This document shows, one piece after another, positions 39,271-47,839 of a stretch of DNA of 64,000 bases. Source of the DNA: Candidatus Borkfalkia faecavium (GTDB taxonomy: Bacteria > Bacillota > Clostridia > Christensenellales > Borkfalkiaceae); NCBI GenBank assembly GCA_019114755.1, contig DXEW01000025.1:1-64000 (forward strand), read 5' to 3'. Under the pieces are notes generated by a model. The model searched no databases. It worked only from the letters and a program-made list of their open reading frames with translations, and was not told the DNA's origin. The translations under genes were made by a program, and so were the position numbers. How positions within the stretch are numbered: the stretch's first letter is position 1; every line of letters starts with the position of its first letter.

Positions 39271-39323
39271 TACCCGCCGCGTAAATTTTTTGTGAAAAGA
39301 TGGTGGAAAGGGGCGAAAAGATA

Positions 39324-39346
39324 AAAAAAGCCGCCGCGCGGGCGGC
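39324..39346 (-). terminator. DUF378 gene terminator
   Basis: On the minus strand GCCGCC CGC GCGGCGGC followed by seven T. Confidence 0.65.
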
Positions 39347-39445
39347 AAGGCGTGAAAACCCGCCGCACGGGCGGTGAAACGGGAGAGCTCGCCGCGCGGG
39401 CGGTGAAACGGGAGAGCCCGCCGCGCAAAGTTTGCGCGACGGGCT
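39331..39445. repeat. 29-bp tandem repeat, about four units
   Basis: CGCCGC(G/A)CGGGCGGTGAAAC-type units start at about 39332, 39361, 39390 and 39419. Units 2 and 3 are nearly identical, units 1 and 4 diverged. The first unit overlaps the terminator stem. Confidence 0.85.
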
Positions 39446-39476
39446 TATTCTGCGGCGGTCTGTCCCCTGCCGCGGC

Positions 39477-39535
39477 TCATTCTCTTTCGCGGCTGCGGCA
39501 AAGAAGCAAATCGCTTATTCTCTTTCGCGGCTGCG
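39477..39535. repeat. Second copy of the DUF378 gene 3' end
   Basis: T(C/T)ATTCTCTTTCGCGGCTGCG at 39477-39497 and at the real gene end 39515-39535 (20 of 21 identical). A weaker third copy may start at 39445. The stop complement is TCA in the copy and TTA in the gene. Confidence 0.85.
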
Positions 39536-39751
39536 ATGGCCGAACACGCGCACGGCGCCGCCGTTTACCAGCGACGACAGCAGCAGCCACAGCGCCGCGA
39601 TGGCGATGATGACGTACACGGCGATGGCGCCCGCGGTGCGGTCTCCCTGAAAGATGAAAGAGACCAAGTTGAAATTGAAGATGCCGTATAGGCCCCAGTT
39701 GATGCCGCCCAGCAGCACGAGGATATACGAGATCAAATTGACAACGATCAT
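39515..39751 (-). CDS. DUF378 membrane protein
   Basis: A 78-aa membrane protein with two helices. LLGGINWGLYGIFNFNLV is the DUF378 signature. Function is unknown. ATG at 39749-39751 follows GGAGGTATCTGAAT. It sits downstream of the CvpA-like gene on the same strand. Confidence 0.9.
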   Translation of the reverse strand: MIVVNLISYILVLLGGINWGLYGIFNFNLVSFIFQGDRTAGAIAVYVIIAIAALWLLLSSLVNGGAVRVFGHRSRERE

Positions 39752-39790
39752 ATTCAGATACCTCCGCCCACAGTTTGCGCAGAGATGTGC

Positions 39791-39823
39791 AAAAATATAA
39801 GCGCCCCGCCGCAGCGGAGCGCC
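39791..39823 (-). terminator. CvpA-like gene terminator
   Basis: On the minus strand GCGCTCCGC/GCGGGGCGC-type stem followed by TTATATTTTT. A related GC hairpin sequence occurs again at 39871-39886 (see repeat). Confidence 0.6.
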
Positions 39824-39900
39824 TTTTTTGTTTATGGAAATGTGAGGAAATACACGGCTTTCGCGGCCCTGCCGCGGCGGAGCGCTTTTTTCTTTTTTAC
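39808..39900. repeat. Degenerate copy of the CvpA-like gene 3' end
   Basis: GCCGC(A/G)GCGGAGCG(C)CTTTTTT then T-rich sequence ending TTTA occurs at 39808-39834 and 39871-39899 (period 63). The second copy holds the real stop. Confidence 0.6.
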
Positions 39901-40451
39901 GCGGCGGCGCCGCCGAAGATGGCGGAAAGCTGCACGGGGTTGTGCGTGTACAGGGTGCCGAGGAAGGTGCCTTCGATGCTTTCGGCAAAGTTCTGCACGG
40001 CGGCGGTATCGCCGAACACGGCGACGATGGCAAACACCAGCAGGAGCAGCAGGAACACCGCCGCCACCATCAGCACCGCGCCCAGCGCCCCGTTCAGAAT
40101 GCGCATGGGCAGCACGTCCAGCGAGAACAGGTGCGAGATGCACTTGACGACGAGAAGGCGCAGCAGCTGCACGGCGACGAACAGGATCACATAATAGATG
40201 ACCGTCGCCAGATGGATGGTGGCGAGGAATTCCCACGCCTCGCCGAGCTTTGCGTTCAGCCAGTTGATGCCCTCGGCGACGGGGCCGATGCCGGCGATGA
40301 GCCCGCCGAAGGCGGCGCAGAACAGCACCGAGATGATAAACCCGAAGATGCCCTTCGTGAAAAATTCAAGCGTCCTGCCGAAGCCGACAAAGATGCCCAG
40401 GCCCGCCAGGGCGATGGCTGCGATGATGGTAACAGCGTCGATAAAAACCAA
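39897..40451 (-). CDS. CvpA-like integral membrane protein
   Basis: A 184-aa protein with four predicted helices. The layout (FIDAVTIIAAIALAGLGIFVG, then GFIISVLFCAAFGGLIA, and a C-terminal pair) resembles the CvpA family, linked to envelope and biofilm phenotypes. I take TTG at 40449-40451 as start because GGAGGTATCCA precedes it and the conserved FID follows; a longer in-frame reading has no ribosome site. Confidence 0.6.
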   Translation of the reverse strand: MVFIDAVTIIAAIALAGLGIFVGFGRTLEFFTKGIFGFIISVLFCAAFGGLIAGIGPVAEGINWLNAKLGEAWEFLATIHLATVIYYVILFVAVQLLRLLVVKCISHLFSLDVLPMRILNGALGAVLMVAAVFLLLLLVFAIVAVFGDTAAVQNFAESIEGTFLGTLYTHNPVQLSAIFGGAAA

Positions 40452-40494
40452 TGGATACCTCCGGCGCGGCGATCGCTGTACCTTTCCAGCGGCT

Positions 40495-40557
40495 GCCGCC
40501 GTTATTTTGTTGGGCGGCAATGCCCTTCTTTGAAAGCGCCCGCCGCCGTTATTTTGT
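40495..40557. repeat. 16-bp direct repeat between DUF1846 and CvpA-like genes
   Basis: GCCGCCGTTATTTTGT occurs at 40495-40510 and 40542-40557 (period 47), with weaker similarity on both sides. Confidence 0.7.
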
Positions 40558-40574
40558 GCCGGACGGGACCCGGC

Positions 40575-42059
40575 TTAAAACCCGTATAAGTCTTTGCTGC
40601 CGAATTCCGGCTCGCAGGTCAGGTTGATGCCCAGCTTGCGCATGAACGACTGGTCCGCTTCGGGCAGGATGCAGGAAGAGTGGGCGTCGCAGCCGCGCAG
40701 GCGGACGAGCATATTCATCGCCTTTTCGGCGATGGGGTTGGTGGCGGCGCAGATGGAGAGCGCCGTCAGCACGTCGGAGAGGGAGAGCTTGACCTTGTCT
40801 TCGCGCAGCACGTCCTTTTTCAGCTGGATGATGGGCGCGAGGACGATGGGCGAAAGGAGAAGCATGTCGTCTTCGATGTTGGAGAGCGCCTTGACGGCGT
40901 TGAGCACGGCGCCGGCGCATGCCGTCATCTGCTTGTTGGAGCGGCCGGTGATGAAGCGGCCGTCTTCCAGCTCGATGGCGACGGCGGCGCTGGCGGAGGC
41001 TTCCGCCTTTTCGAGGGCGGGCTTGACCACCGCGCGCTCATCGATGGCGATCTTGTTCTCGTTCATCAGCAGGCGGATGCGCTCCACCGTGTCCTGCGTG
41101 CAGTTGCCCGTCTTATAGTCGCACACCGCCTTGTAATAGCGGCGGATGATCTCCTGCCGGGCGGCAAAGCGCACCGCCTCGTCGTCTACGATGCCGTAGC
41201 CCGCCATGTTGACGCCCATATCGGTGGGAGACTGGTAGATGCTCTCGTCGCCCGTGATCTTGGCGAGGATGGAGCGGACGATGGGGAAACACTCGACGTC
41301 TCGGTTGTAGTTGACCGCCATCTTGCCGTACGCTTCAAAGTGGTACGGGTCGATCATGTTGATGTCGCCCAGGTCCGCCGTGGCGGCCTCGTAGGCGACG
41401 TTGACGGGGTGGCGCAGGGGCAGGTTCCAGATGGGGAAGGTCTCAAATTTGGCGTAGCCCGCGCGCACGCCGCGCTTGTATTCGTGGTACAGCTGCGAAA
41501 GGCAGGTGGCGAGCTTGCCGCTGCCCGGCCCCGGCGCCGTGACCACGACCAAGGGCCTTGTGGTCTCGATATACGGGTTGGCGCCGTAGCCTTCGTCGGA
41601 GACGATGACGTCCACTTCCGTAGGATAGCCCTTTGTCTTGTGGTGGATATACGTCTTCAAACCGTGGCTGTTGAGTTTGCGGATGAATTTATCGGCGGCG
41701 GGCTGGCCGAGGTACTGGGTGACGACCACGCTGTTCATCTGCAGGCCGAGGCCGCGCAGCTTGTCGATGAGGCGCAGCACGTCGGTGCCATACGGGATGC
41801 CGAAGTCGGCGCGGATCTTGTTGCGCTCGAGGTCTGCCCCGCTGATGACGAAGATGATCTCGCTCTGCTCCTTCAAGGTCATGAGGATGCGGCACTTGGC
41901 GTCGCTCTCAAAGCCGGGGAGCACGCGGCAGGCGTGCATGTCGTCAAACAGTTTGCCGCCGAATTCGAGGTACAGCTTGTTGTCGAACTTGCTGATGCGC
42001 TCTAAGATCTTTTCGCTCTGCAATTTGATGTATAAGTCGTTGTCAAAACCCTTCTTCAT
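40575..42059 (-). CDS. DUF1846 family protein
   Basis: A 494-aa cytoplasmic protein of the DUF1846 family, common in Firmicutes (MKKGFDNDLYIKLQSEKI start; VVTAPGPGSGKLATCLSQLYH; YQSPTDMGVNMAGYGIVDD). The GPGSGK segment looks like a nucleotide-binding loop. The reaction is unknown to me. GAGGGCTTACAC precedes ATG at 42057-42059. It has a strong promoter of its own and may read through into the CvpA-like and DUF378 genes. Confidence 0.93.
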   Translation of the reverse strand: MKKGFDNDLYIKLQSEKILERISKFDNKLYLEFGGKLFDDMHACRVLPGFESDAKCRILMTLKEQSEIIFVISGADLERNKIRADFGIPYGTDVLRLIDKLRGLGLQMNSVVVTQYLGQPAADKFIRKLNSHGLKTYIHHKTKGYPTEVDVIVSDEGYGANPYIETTRPLVVVTAPGPGSGKLATCLSQLYHEYKRGVRAGYAKFETFPIWNLPLRHPVNVAYEAATADLGDINMIDPYHFEAYGKMAVNYNRDVECFPIVRSILAKITGDESIYQSPTDMGVNMAGYGIVDDEAVRFAARQEIIRRYYKAVCDYKTGNCTQDTVERIRLLMNENKIAIDERAVVKPALEKAEASASAAVAIELEDGRFITGRSNKQMTACAGAVLNAVKALSNIEDDMLLLSPIVLAPIIQLKKDVLREDKVKLSLSDVLTALSICAATNPIAEKAMNMLVRLRGCDAHSSCILPEADQSFMRKLGINLTCEPEFGSKDLYGF

Positions 42060-42105
42060 GTGTAAGCCCTCGGTGCATCGCTGCCGCTTTTCAAAATTCC
42101 AATCT

Positions 42106-42134
42106 ATTATACCACACCTCGGCGCAGATTGCAA
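42106..42134 (-). promoter_or_regulatory. DUF1846 gene promoter
   Basis: On the minus strand TTGCAA (42129-42134), a 17-bp spacer and TATAAT (42106-42111). Confidence 0.7.
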
Positions 42135-42198
42135 CGGGCGGCAGGCAATTATTTTCGCCCCCGCGCAATTTTCGCCAAACTCCGCCCCTTTTCACAGG

Positions 42199-42358
42199 GC
42201 GGGCGGTCAGAGTTCTTCCCCTTCCGCCATGGCGCGCAGTGCCTTTACCGCAGCGGTCAAAGTTTTTCCCCTTCCGCCATGGCGCGCAGCGCCTTTACCG
42301 CGGGCGGTCAAAGTTCTTCCCCTTCCGCCATGGCGCGCAGCGCCTTTACCGCGGGCGC
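42199..42358. repeat. Three copies of the NUDIX gene 3' end
   Basis: A 50-bp unit (GGTCA(A/G)AGTT(C/T)TTCCCC, then the GCCATGGCGCGCAG core) starts at about 42205, 42255 and 42306; the third is the real gene end. Copies 2 and 3 differ at two or three bases. Every copy keeps the stop complement TCA. Confidence 0.95.
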
Positions 42359-42718
42359 GTCGGCGGGCGCCCAATCGGCGGGCGAAAGTTCCGCCAAGGG
42401 GATGAAGCGCAGCTCTTCGTGCTCGGTGCGGGAAACGGGCGTCAAGAGGGTGCAGAAATAGGTATCGAGGGTGACGATGAAGTCGGGATATTCGTGGGTG
42501 AGGCGCATGAAGCGCTCCCCTACCTCGATCTTTGCCCGCAGCTCTTCCGCAAATTCGCGCGCCAGCGCCTGCGGCGGCGTTTCGCCCGCCTCGATCTTTC
42601 CGCCCGCAAATTCATATTTATGGGCGACGTATGCGTATTTGCTCTCTCCCCGCCGCGCCGCCAGCAACGCCCCGTTTTGGATGACGATGCCGCCGACCAC
42701 CTGTAAATGCCTCTTCAT
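42308..42718 (-). CDS. NUDIX hydrolase, MutT-like
   Basis: A 136-aa pyrophosphohydrolase. The NUDIX box is GGKIEAGETPPQALAREFAEEL, preceded by a substrate strand ARRGESKYAYVAHKYEF. Size and motif resemble MutT/8-oxo-dGTP hydrolases of the CTP pyrophosphohydrolase type. ATG at 42716-42718 follows GCAGGAGGCAGGC. Two extra tail copies lie downstream, each beginning with a stop, so they are not translated. Confidence 0.92.
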   Translation of the reverse strand: MKRHLQVVGGIVIQNGALLAARRGESKYAYVAHKYEFAGGKIEAGETPPQALAREFAEELRAKIEVGERFMRLTHEYPDFIVTLDTYFCTLLTPVSRTEHEELRFIPLAELSPADWAPADAPAVKALRAMAEGEEL

Positions 42719-42824
42719 GCCTGCCTCCTGCATAAAAACCGCCTTTTGCGCAAAAGAAGACGGCGAAGCCGTGTAAGCCGCTCCGCCGCCCTTTTGCTTG
42801 ATCAGTTTTGTGTACGGTGTGTTG

Positions 42825-43058
42825 TTATGCGTTCTCTTTTTCCCAGGCAGCGGCCTTCACTTTCGAAAGCGAAGTCAGCTTTTCGGTGGGATAAGGAGAC
42901 TGTTCACCGCCGAAGGTGTACAGGAAATAGCTCCCGTTCTCCGCCACGTACAAAGTTTCTTCGTAGCCTGCGGGATCGCCGAACGCGCCGTGCGCGACCT
43001 TTTTGACGACCTGCATCTCTTCGGTATCGTAAACTTTGCCCTTCAAAGTCTTTTTCAT
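42825..43058 (-). CDS. Small hypothetical protein
   Basis: A 77-aa protein of unknown function. Sequence such as ETLYVAENGSYFLYTFGGEQSPYP suggests a small beta-sheet protein, and its composition is like other genes here. GACAGGAGGTCAAGGCA precedes the ATG, and a good promoter lies 58 bp upstream. No family is recognised. Confidence 0.75.
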   Translation of the reverse strand: MKKTLKGKVYDTEEMQVVKKVAHGAFGDPAGYEETLYVAENGSYFLYTFGGEQSPYPTEKLTSLSKVKAAAWEKENA

Positions 43059-43115
43059 TGCCTTGACCTCCTGTCAAACGTTGGGGCGTACCCCGCCCCG
43101 AATTTTTATGGTATC

Positions 43116-43144
43116 AGTATACCATATTTTGCGCTTTTTCGCAA
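43116..43144 (-). promoter_or_regulatory. Promoter of small hypothetical gene
   Basis: On the minus strand TTGCGA (43139-43144), a 17-bp spacer and TATACT (43116-43121). A GGGGCG/CGCCCC hairpin lies in the short leader. Confidence 0.6.
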
Positions 43145-43271
43145 GCTGCGGCATATATACGCTATGGGCATCCGTATTTTTGCAAAAAAACAGCGGAATT
43201 TGCAATGTTCTTTCGCCGCGGCAGCCGATTTCGCGGCAAAAGGGCCGCAAATCGCAAAAAAACGGGCAATA

Positions 43272-43433
43272 GCGCCCCTTTCCCGCCGCGGGGCGGCAAA
43301 CGTTCAATGCGCGCCAAAAGATATTGCGCGGCAAAAATGCGCCTTTTCCGCCGCAGGGCGGCAAACGTTTCATGCGCGCCGAAAGATATTGCGCGGCAAA
43401 AACGCCCCTTCTCCGCCGCGGGGCGGCAAAAGA
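43272..43433. repeat. 65-bp tandem repeat, about 2.5 copies
   Basis: Units start near 43272, 43339 and 43403 and share CCGCCGC(G/A)GGGCGGCAAA, ATGCGCGCC and AAAGATATTGCGCGGCAAAAA. Each unit has two GC hairpins. The array fills the gap after the GPH symporter gene; no ORF is supported in 43145-43427. Confidence 0.9.
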
Positions 43434-43459
43434 CCGGGCGATGCGCCCGGCCTTTTTTT
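43428..43459 (-). terminator. GPH symporter gene terminator
   Basis: Stem CCGGGCG/CGCCCGG with T-rich sequence on both sides, so it could act in either direction. Confidence 0.7.
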
Positions 43460-43473
43460 AGGGGATGACCCCG

Positions 43474-45225
43474 TTATTTCTTCTTTTTGGCTTCCGCCTT
43501 CTGCCGCTTGGCTTCCTGCTTGGCCTGGTATTTTGCCTCTTCTTCTTCGTAGTTGAGGCCCTTCTTTTCGCACAGGGCGCGCAGCTCTTCTTTGCGCGCT
43601 TCTTCCGCCATGCGGTCGGACTCTTCCTCTTCGAGGCGCAGGCGCTCTTCGGGCGGGATCCACTCGACGCCCGCAGCTTCCGCTTCCGCCTTCTGGCGAT
43701 CGAGGATGGTCTGCCTGTCTTTGGTCAGATATTTTTCGACGGCGAAGAAGATCATGACCACCGCAGCCAGCGCATAGGCGACCGTTTCGATCCAGATATA
43801 GGAAACGGTGGAACCATCTACGTCGCCGAATGCGCCCAACAGGCCGCTGACGATGCCCGTGGCGATGGGCGAGGAGGCGATCATGATGGAGCTGTAGATG
43901 GACATCGCCAAACCGTCGCAGCGGAAGCCGTTTTTGGCTTCGCCGTGGTCGAGCACGTCTGCGATCATGGCGAGGATCATATAGCCCGCAGGCGCAGAGC
44001 CGAGGCACTTGATGGCGACGCCGACAGCGACGACATAGAAGTTCTCGTAGAAGATGCCCGCCAGCACGCCGCCGGCAGCGCCCAGCGCCATGCCGATGAG
44101 CACGACGATCTGCTTGCCGAACTTATTGCACAGAGGGCCGACGAAGAGGATGGCGACCGCCATGGGGACGGCGCCGACGATGCCGAGGATAGTCATTGCC
44201 CAGGGGCCTCCGATGCCCCAAATATCGGCCAATGCGAGGGTGAACGGCTGTATCGAGCCGTTCTTGATGCCGCCCGCCATCTGATACAGGAAGTAGAAGA
44301 TGATGACGACGATGAAGAACTTGTCGCTGAACAGCGCCTTCGCCTGCTTGCCCATGGAGAGGGCGGGGGCGGCCTTCTGTTCGCCGGCCTTATCCTGCTG
44401 CTTGATGGCTTCCTGCGCCATCGCCTCTTCGGTGACGCGCTCGCGGGTGAAGTAGTACTGCAACAGGCATCCGAGGAAGGTCAGGACGCCGATGATGATG
44501 AACAAAATCAAATAGCCGTTCGAGTTGGGCAGATTTGAATGCTCGGGGCCGGGGAAACCAATCGTAAACAACGCGATGATCGACGGGAAAACGATGGAAC
44601 CTGCGCCCGCGCCGCCCAGCGTCGCCATGTTGACGAAGGAGGCGAGCAGGCCGCGCTGCTTGCCGTTGCGGGTGGAGACGGGGACCATGGCGCTGTTGGC
44701 CGTGTTGTACAGCGGGAACGCCACCGCGTAGAACAGGTTGTAGGCGATCGTCAGCCAGATCATCTTGAAGACGGCGTTGTCTATCGGCTGAATAAACATC
44801 AGCACGCTCGCCACCGCCACCGTGACCGCCGAAAGCAGGATCCACGGGCGCGCCTTGCCCGCGCGGGTGCGCGTGCGCTCGATGATCTGCCCCACCACCA
44901 GGTTGCCCGCGACGATGAGGATCGCCGAGAGGATGGGGAAGATGGTCAAGAACGCTTCGATGCCTGCCGGCAGCGTCAGCGTCCAAATTGTTTCTGTGCC
45001 GACCACTTCGCTCGTCCATGTTCCGTACGGCTCGAACAGCACGTTGCGGAAATAGGTGACCAGGAACGAGCCGAACACGCAGTTCGCCAACAAGCCGCAG
45101 AAGGGACCGACGAGGTAGCCGATCGCAGCTTCGGGGAGCTTGACGTTTGCAGAGCGCACGCGTGAGCGCATCGCGGCACGGTCAAAAAACCCCTTCTTTG
45201 TTTCCGTGTTTGTTCCGTTGCTCAT
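43474..45225 (-). CDS. MFS transporter, glycoside-pentoside-hexuronide (GPH) symporter family
   Basis: A 583-aa sugar-cation symporter with about 12 membrane helices. GPFCGLLANCVFGSFLVTYF at the start, the loop GQIIERTRTRAGKARPW and the C-terminal VAIKCLGSAPAGYMILAMIADVLDHGE match the MelB/XynP group. An unusual charged tail (about 515-583, Lys/Glu/Ala-rich, probably coiled coil) follows the last helix. AAGGAGAGTGACACA precedes the ATG, 45 bp after the GH2 stop, so it should import the substrate of that enzyme. Confidence 0.92.
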   Translation of the reverse strand: MSNGTNTETKKGFFDRAAMRSRVRSANVKLPEAAIGYLVGPFCGLLANCVFGSFLVTYFRNVLFEPYGTWTSEVVGTETIWTLTLPAGIEAFLTIFPILSAILIVAGNLVVGQIIERTRTRAGKARPWILLSAVTVAVASVLMFIQPIDNAVFKMIWLTIAYNLFYAVAFPLYNTANSAMVPVSTRNGKQRGLLASFVNMATLGGAGAGSIVFPSIIALFTIGFPGPEHSNLPNSNGYLILFIIIGVLTFLGCLLQYYFTRERVTEEAMAQEAIKQQDKAGEQKAAPALSMGKQAKALFSDKFFIVVIIFYFLYQMAGGIKNGSIQPFTLALADIWGIGGPWAMTILGIVGAVPMAVAILFVGPLCNKFGKQIVVLIGMALGAAGGVLAGIFYENFYVVAVGVAIKCLGSAPAGYMILAMIADVLDHGEAKNGFRCDGLAMSIYSSIMIASSPIATGIVSGLLGAFGDVDGSTVSYIWIETVAYALAAVVMIFFAVEKYLTKDRQTILDRQKAEAEAAGVEWIPPEERLRLEEEESDRMAEEARKEELRALCEKKGLNYEEEEAKYQAKQEAKRQKAEAKKKK

Positions 45226-45270
45226 TGTGTCACTCTCCTTTTTTGCATCATAGTTTGCCTCCGAATGATT

Positions 45271-47655
45271 TTATTTGCAGCGCACGCGCGCTTCCGCATT
45301 GCCATACGGACTGCTTGCGCGCACGATGACTTCACTTGCATCTGCCGCGGGGCGGACGATCGCCAGCGCCTCGCCGAAGTAGGTATCCGTCTTGTCCGTC
45401 AGATACCCCCTCTCGTTGTACGGGCAGGCGCTGCCGAGTGCCAGCAGCTCGCCCCCCTCTACCTGTACGCCGATCTCGCCGCGGGCGAGCATCTTCACTT
45501 CGCCTGCGTTGTCGGTATATTGCAGGCGGACATAGGCGAGATCCTCTTTGCCGATGCTCTCCTGTTCGGGAAGGGCGCGGAGAACAGTCTCCTTGCTGCC
45601 CGAGCGCAGGGATGCGCGGCCGACCTCTTTGCCGGCTTCGTCATAGGCGACGGCGACGATCTCGCCCGGCTCGTACACGGCCTTAAATTCGGCAACGGCG
45701 TCTTTGCCCACCTTTTTGCGGCCCACCTCTTTGCCGTTGATAAACAGCGCCGCGGTGTGGGCTGCGGTATACACTTCTACTACCGTCTTTTTCCCCTCGC
45801 AGCCGTCCCACGTCCAGCTCGGCCAAGCGCCGCTCATCTTCCAGGCGGAAGGAGAATGCTTTTCAAACGCCTTGTCCGGCCTGACGACCGCCAGGGCGAT
45901 GGGGTCGAGATCGAAGGCGACGCGGGTGTAGTACGCCTCGCCGAGCGGCCTGCCGTTGAGGTCGATGCGGCCGCTGCCCGCCGTCATCCAGCCGGGGCCG
46001 CCGGAAAAGTCGGGCGCGTAGTCGGCGTGTTCCCACGAGCCGATACCCACTTCGCCGAGGTAATCGATGCCCACCCACACGAAGTCGCCGATGAGGGCGG
46101 GGTTCGCGATGGCCTGCAGCCAGAATTTGCGCGCGTCGGAGCAGAAGGTCTCGCTGCCGACGATGACGCGCTCTGGATAGCGGCGCAGATCCCCCTTATA
46201 GCGCAAAATGCCGTAATTGTAGCCTGCCACATCCATGTTGGCGTAGGCGTCTTTGGTGACGGTGTTGCAGATGGGCAGGGTCGCCATCCTCTTCATGAAG
46301 CCCGCCCCTACCATGCCTGCCAGGTTGTTGAAAAATTCGCTGCCGACGGCGTGCTTTTTCTGTTCCTTGCCCGACTTTGCCGCCGCCGCCTTTTTCGCCT
46401 TTTCGTCCGAATACTGCCCGAAGCCCATCTTGTACATGGCGTTGAACCAGATGTTGATGCCGCAGGTGACGGGGCGGGTGCCGTCGATGGAGTGCAGGTA
46501 CTGGGTGAAGTCTTTGGTAAGCTCGATGCCCCTCTTTTCGGAGGTCTCGCCCACCTCGTTGCCGGTGGAATACATGACCACGGAGGGGTGGTTGTAATCC
46601 TTTTCCACCATGGTCAGCATATCTTGCCGCCAGTTCTTTTCCACATACGAGGCATAATCGTACATGGTCTTGTGCACATACCACATATCGACGTATTCGT
46701 CCATCATATACATGCCGAGGCGGTCGCAGGCGTCCAAAAGCGCCTTGCTGCAGGGGTTGTGCGCCGAGCGGATGGCGTTGTAGCCGTATTGTTTGAGGAG
46801 CTTGACCTTGCGGGCAGCGGCGAAGGGATGCTCGACCGCGCCGAGGATGCCGTTGTCGTGATGGATGCAGGCGCCGCGCAGGATGACGCGCTCGCCGTTG
46901 ATGCGGAAGCCGTTCCGGGCGTCGCACTCGATCTGACGGATGCCGAAGCGCTCTTCGCGCACGTCGCCGCCGAAGGTGACGCGGCAGGTATATAGGTTGG
47001 GCTGTTCGGCGTTCCAGAGCTTGCAGCCCGTGAGCGCGAACAAAACGCGCGCCTTGCCGTCGCAGTCGGCGTCTTTACTGTCGATGACCTTGCCGCCGTC
47101 TAAAATTTCCACCGTGACCTTGCCGGGGGCGTTGGTCTCCACCTGTACGGAGACCTTGCGCGCCGCCCAGTCTTGGGTGGTGATGCGGATGCCGTTCAAG
47201 GCGATGTGCTGTTTGGGCAGCTCGTACAGCCATACGGGGCGGTAGATGCCCGAACCCGAATACCAGCGCGAATTGGGCTGGTCGGCGTTCTGCGCCTCCA
47301 CGCGGACGGTGTTCTTTTCGCCGTACTTCAAAAATTTATCGGCGGGAACATAGAAATTGCTGTAGCCGTAGGCGCATTCCCCCGCGAGCTCGCCGTTCAG
47401 ATACACCTTGGCGTTGTGGTATACGCCCTCGAATTCCAGCACGATCTCTTCATCGCGATAGCGTTCGGGGACGTCGAATTCCTTTTCGTACACGTAGTCG
47501 TGGCAGAGCACCCAGCCGGTGTTTTTGCCCCCGAGGCTCTCGATGGAGCGCGCTTCGGCGAGCATCGCATCGTGCGGCAGGGTGACGGAAATTTTTTCCG
47601 CTTCGCCCGCGCGAGAACATGTCCAATTGTCATTAAAGCTGATTTTATTCATCAT
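45271..47655 (-). CDS. Glycoside hydrolase family 2, beta-galactosidase-like
   Basis: A 794-aa cytoplasmic GH2 enzyme: jelly-roll, immunoglobulin-like and TIM-barrel domains, then a DUF4982-type domain (AALFINGKEVGRKKVG). The acid/base is Glu367 in YSTGNEVGE and the nucleophile Glu502 in VGSETFC; HNPCSKALLDACDRLG precedes. It probably cleaves beta-galactosides, though related enzymes act on beta-glucuronides or other sugars. ATG at 47653-47655 follows GGAGAAGAAA. It forms an operon with the GPH symporter. LytTR-type repeats lie upstream of its promoter. Confidence 0.93.
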   Translation of the reverse strand: MMNKISFNDNWTCSRAGEAEKISVTLPHDAMLAEARSIESLGGKNTGWVLCHDYVYEKEFDVPERYRDEEIVLEFEGVYHNAKVYLNGELAGECAYGYSNFYVPADKFLKYGEKNTVRVEAQNADQPNSRWYSGSGIYRPVWLYELPKQHIALNGIRITTQDWAARKVSVQVETNAPGKVTVEILDGGKVIDSKDADCDGKARVLFALTGCKLWNAEQPNLYTCRVTFGGDVREERFGIRQIECDARNGFRINGERVILRGACIHHDNGILGAVEHPFAAARKVKLLKQYGYNAIRSAHNPCSKALLDACDRLGMYMMDEYVDMWYVHKTMYDYASYVEKNWRQDMLTMVEKDYNHPSVVMYSTGNEVGETSEKRGIELTKDFTQYLHSIDGTRPVTCGINIWFNAMYKMGFGQYSDEKAKKAAAAKSGKEQKKHAVGSEFFNNLAGMVGAGFMKRMATLPICNTVTKDAYANMDVAGYNYGILRYKGDLRRYPERVIVGSETFCSDARKFWLQAIANPALIGDFVWVGIDYLGEVGIGSWEHADYAPDFSGGPGWMTAGSGRIDLNGRPLGEAYYTRVAFDLDPIALAVVRPDKAFEKHSPSAWKMSGAWPSWTWDGCEGKKTVVEVYTAAHTAALFINGKEVGRKKVGKDAVAEFKAVYEPGEIVAVAYDEAGKEVGRASLRSGSKETVLRALPEQESIGKEDLAYVRLQYTDNAGEVKMLARGEIGVQVEGGELLALGSACPYNERGYLTDKTDTYFGEALAIVRPAADASEVIVRASSPYGNAEARVRCK

Positions 47656-47684
47656 TTTCTTCTCCACAATTTACTATCTCTAAA

Positions 47685-47713
47685 ATGATACCACAACATG
47701 GCAAAAATGTCAA
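47685..47713 (-). promoter_or_regulatory. GH2-symporter promoter
   Basis: On the minus strand TTGACA (47708-47713), a 17-bp spacer and TATCAT (47685-47690). Confidence 0.7.
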
Positions 47714-47723
47714 CGACCTTTGC

Positions 47724-47753
47724 CTAAACTGCAAAAAAATTATCATAATCTGC
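47724..47753 (-). promoter_or_regulatory. LytTR-type direct repeats at GH2 promoter
   Basis: Read toward the gene: GCAGATTAT (47753-47745), 12 bp, GCAGTTTAG (47732-47724). The second repeat ends 33 bp before the -10. The spacing and sequence match LytTR-regulator sites and the other two glycosidase promoters. Confidence 0.7.
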
Positions 47754-47771
47754 AAGTTTTGTTCAGAAGCG

Positions 47772-47810
47772 TAAACGAAAAGGCGCAGGATAACGATGAC
47801 CCCGCGCCTT
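47772..47810 (-). terminator. Terminator after small membrane gene
   Basis: On the minus strand AAGGCGC ... GCGCCTT followed by TTCGTTT. Confidence 0.65.
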
Positions 47811-47839
47811 CCCGATAACCATTCGGAAGACAAATTATG

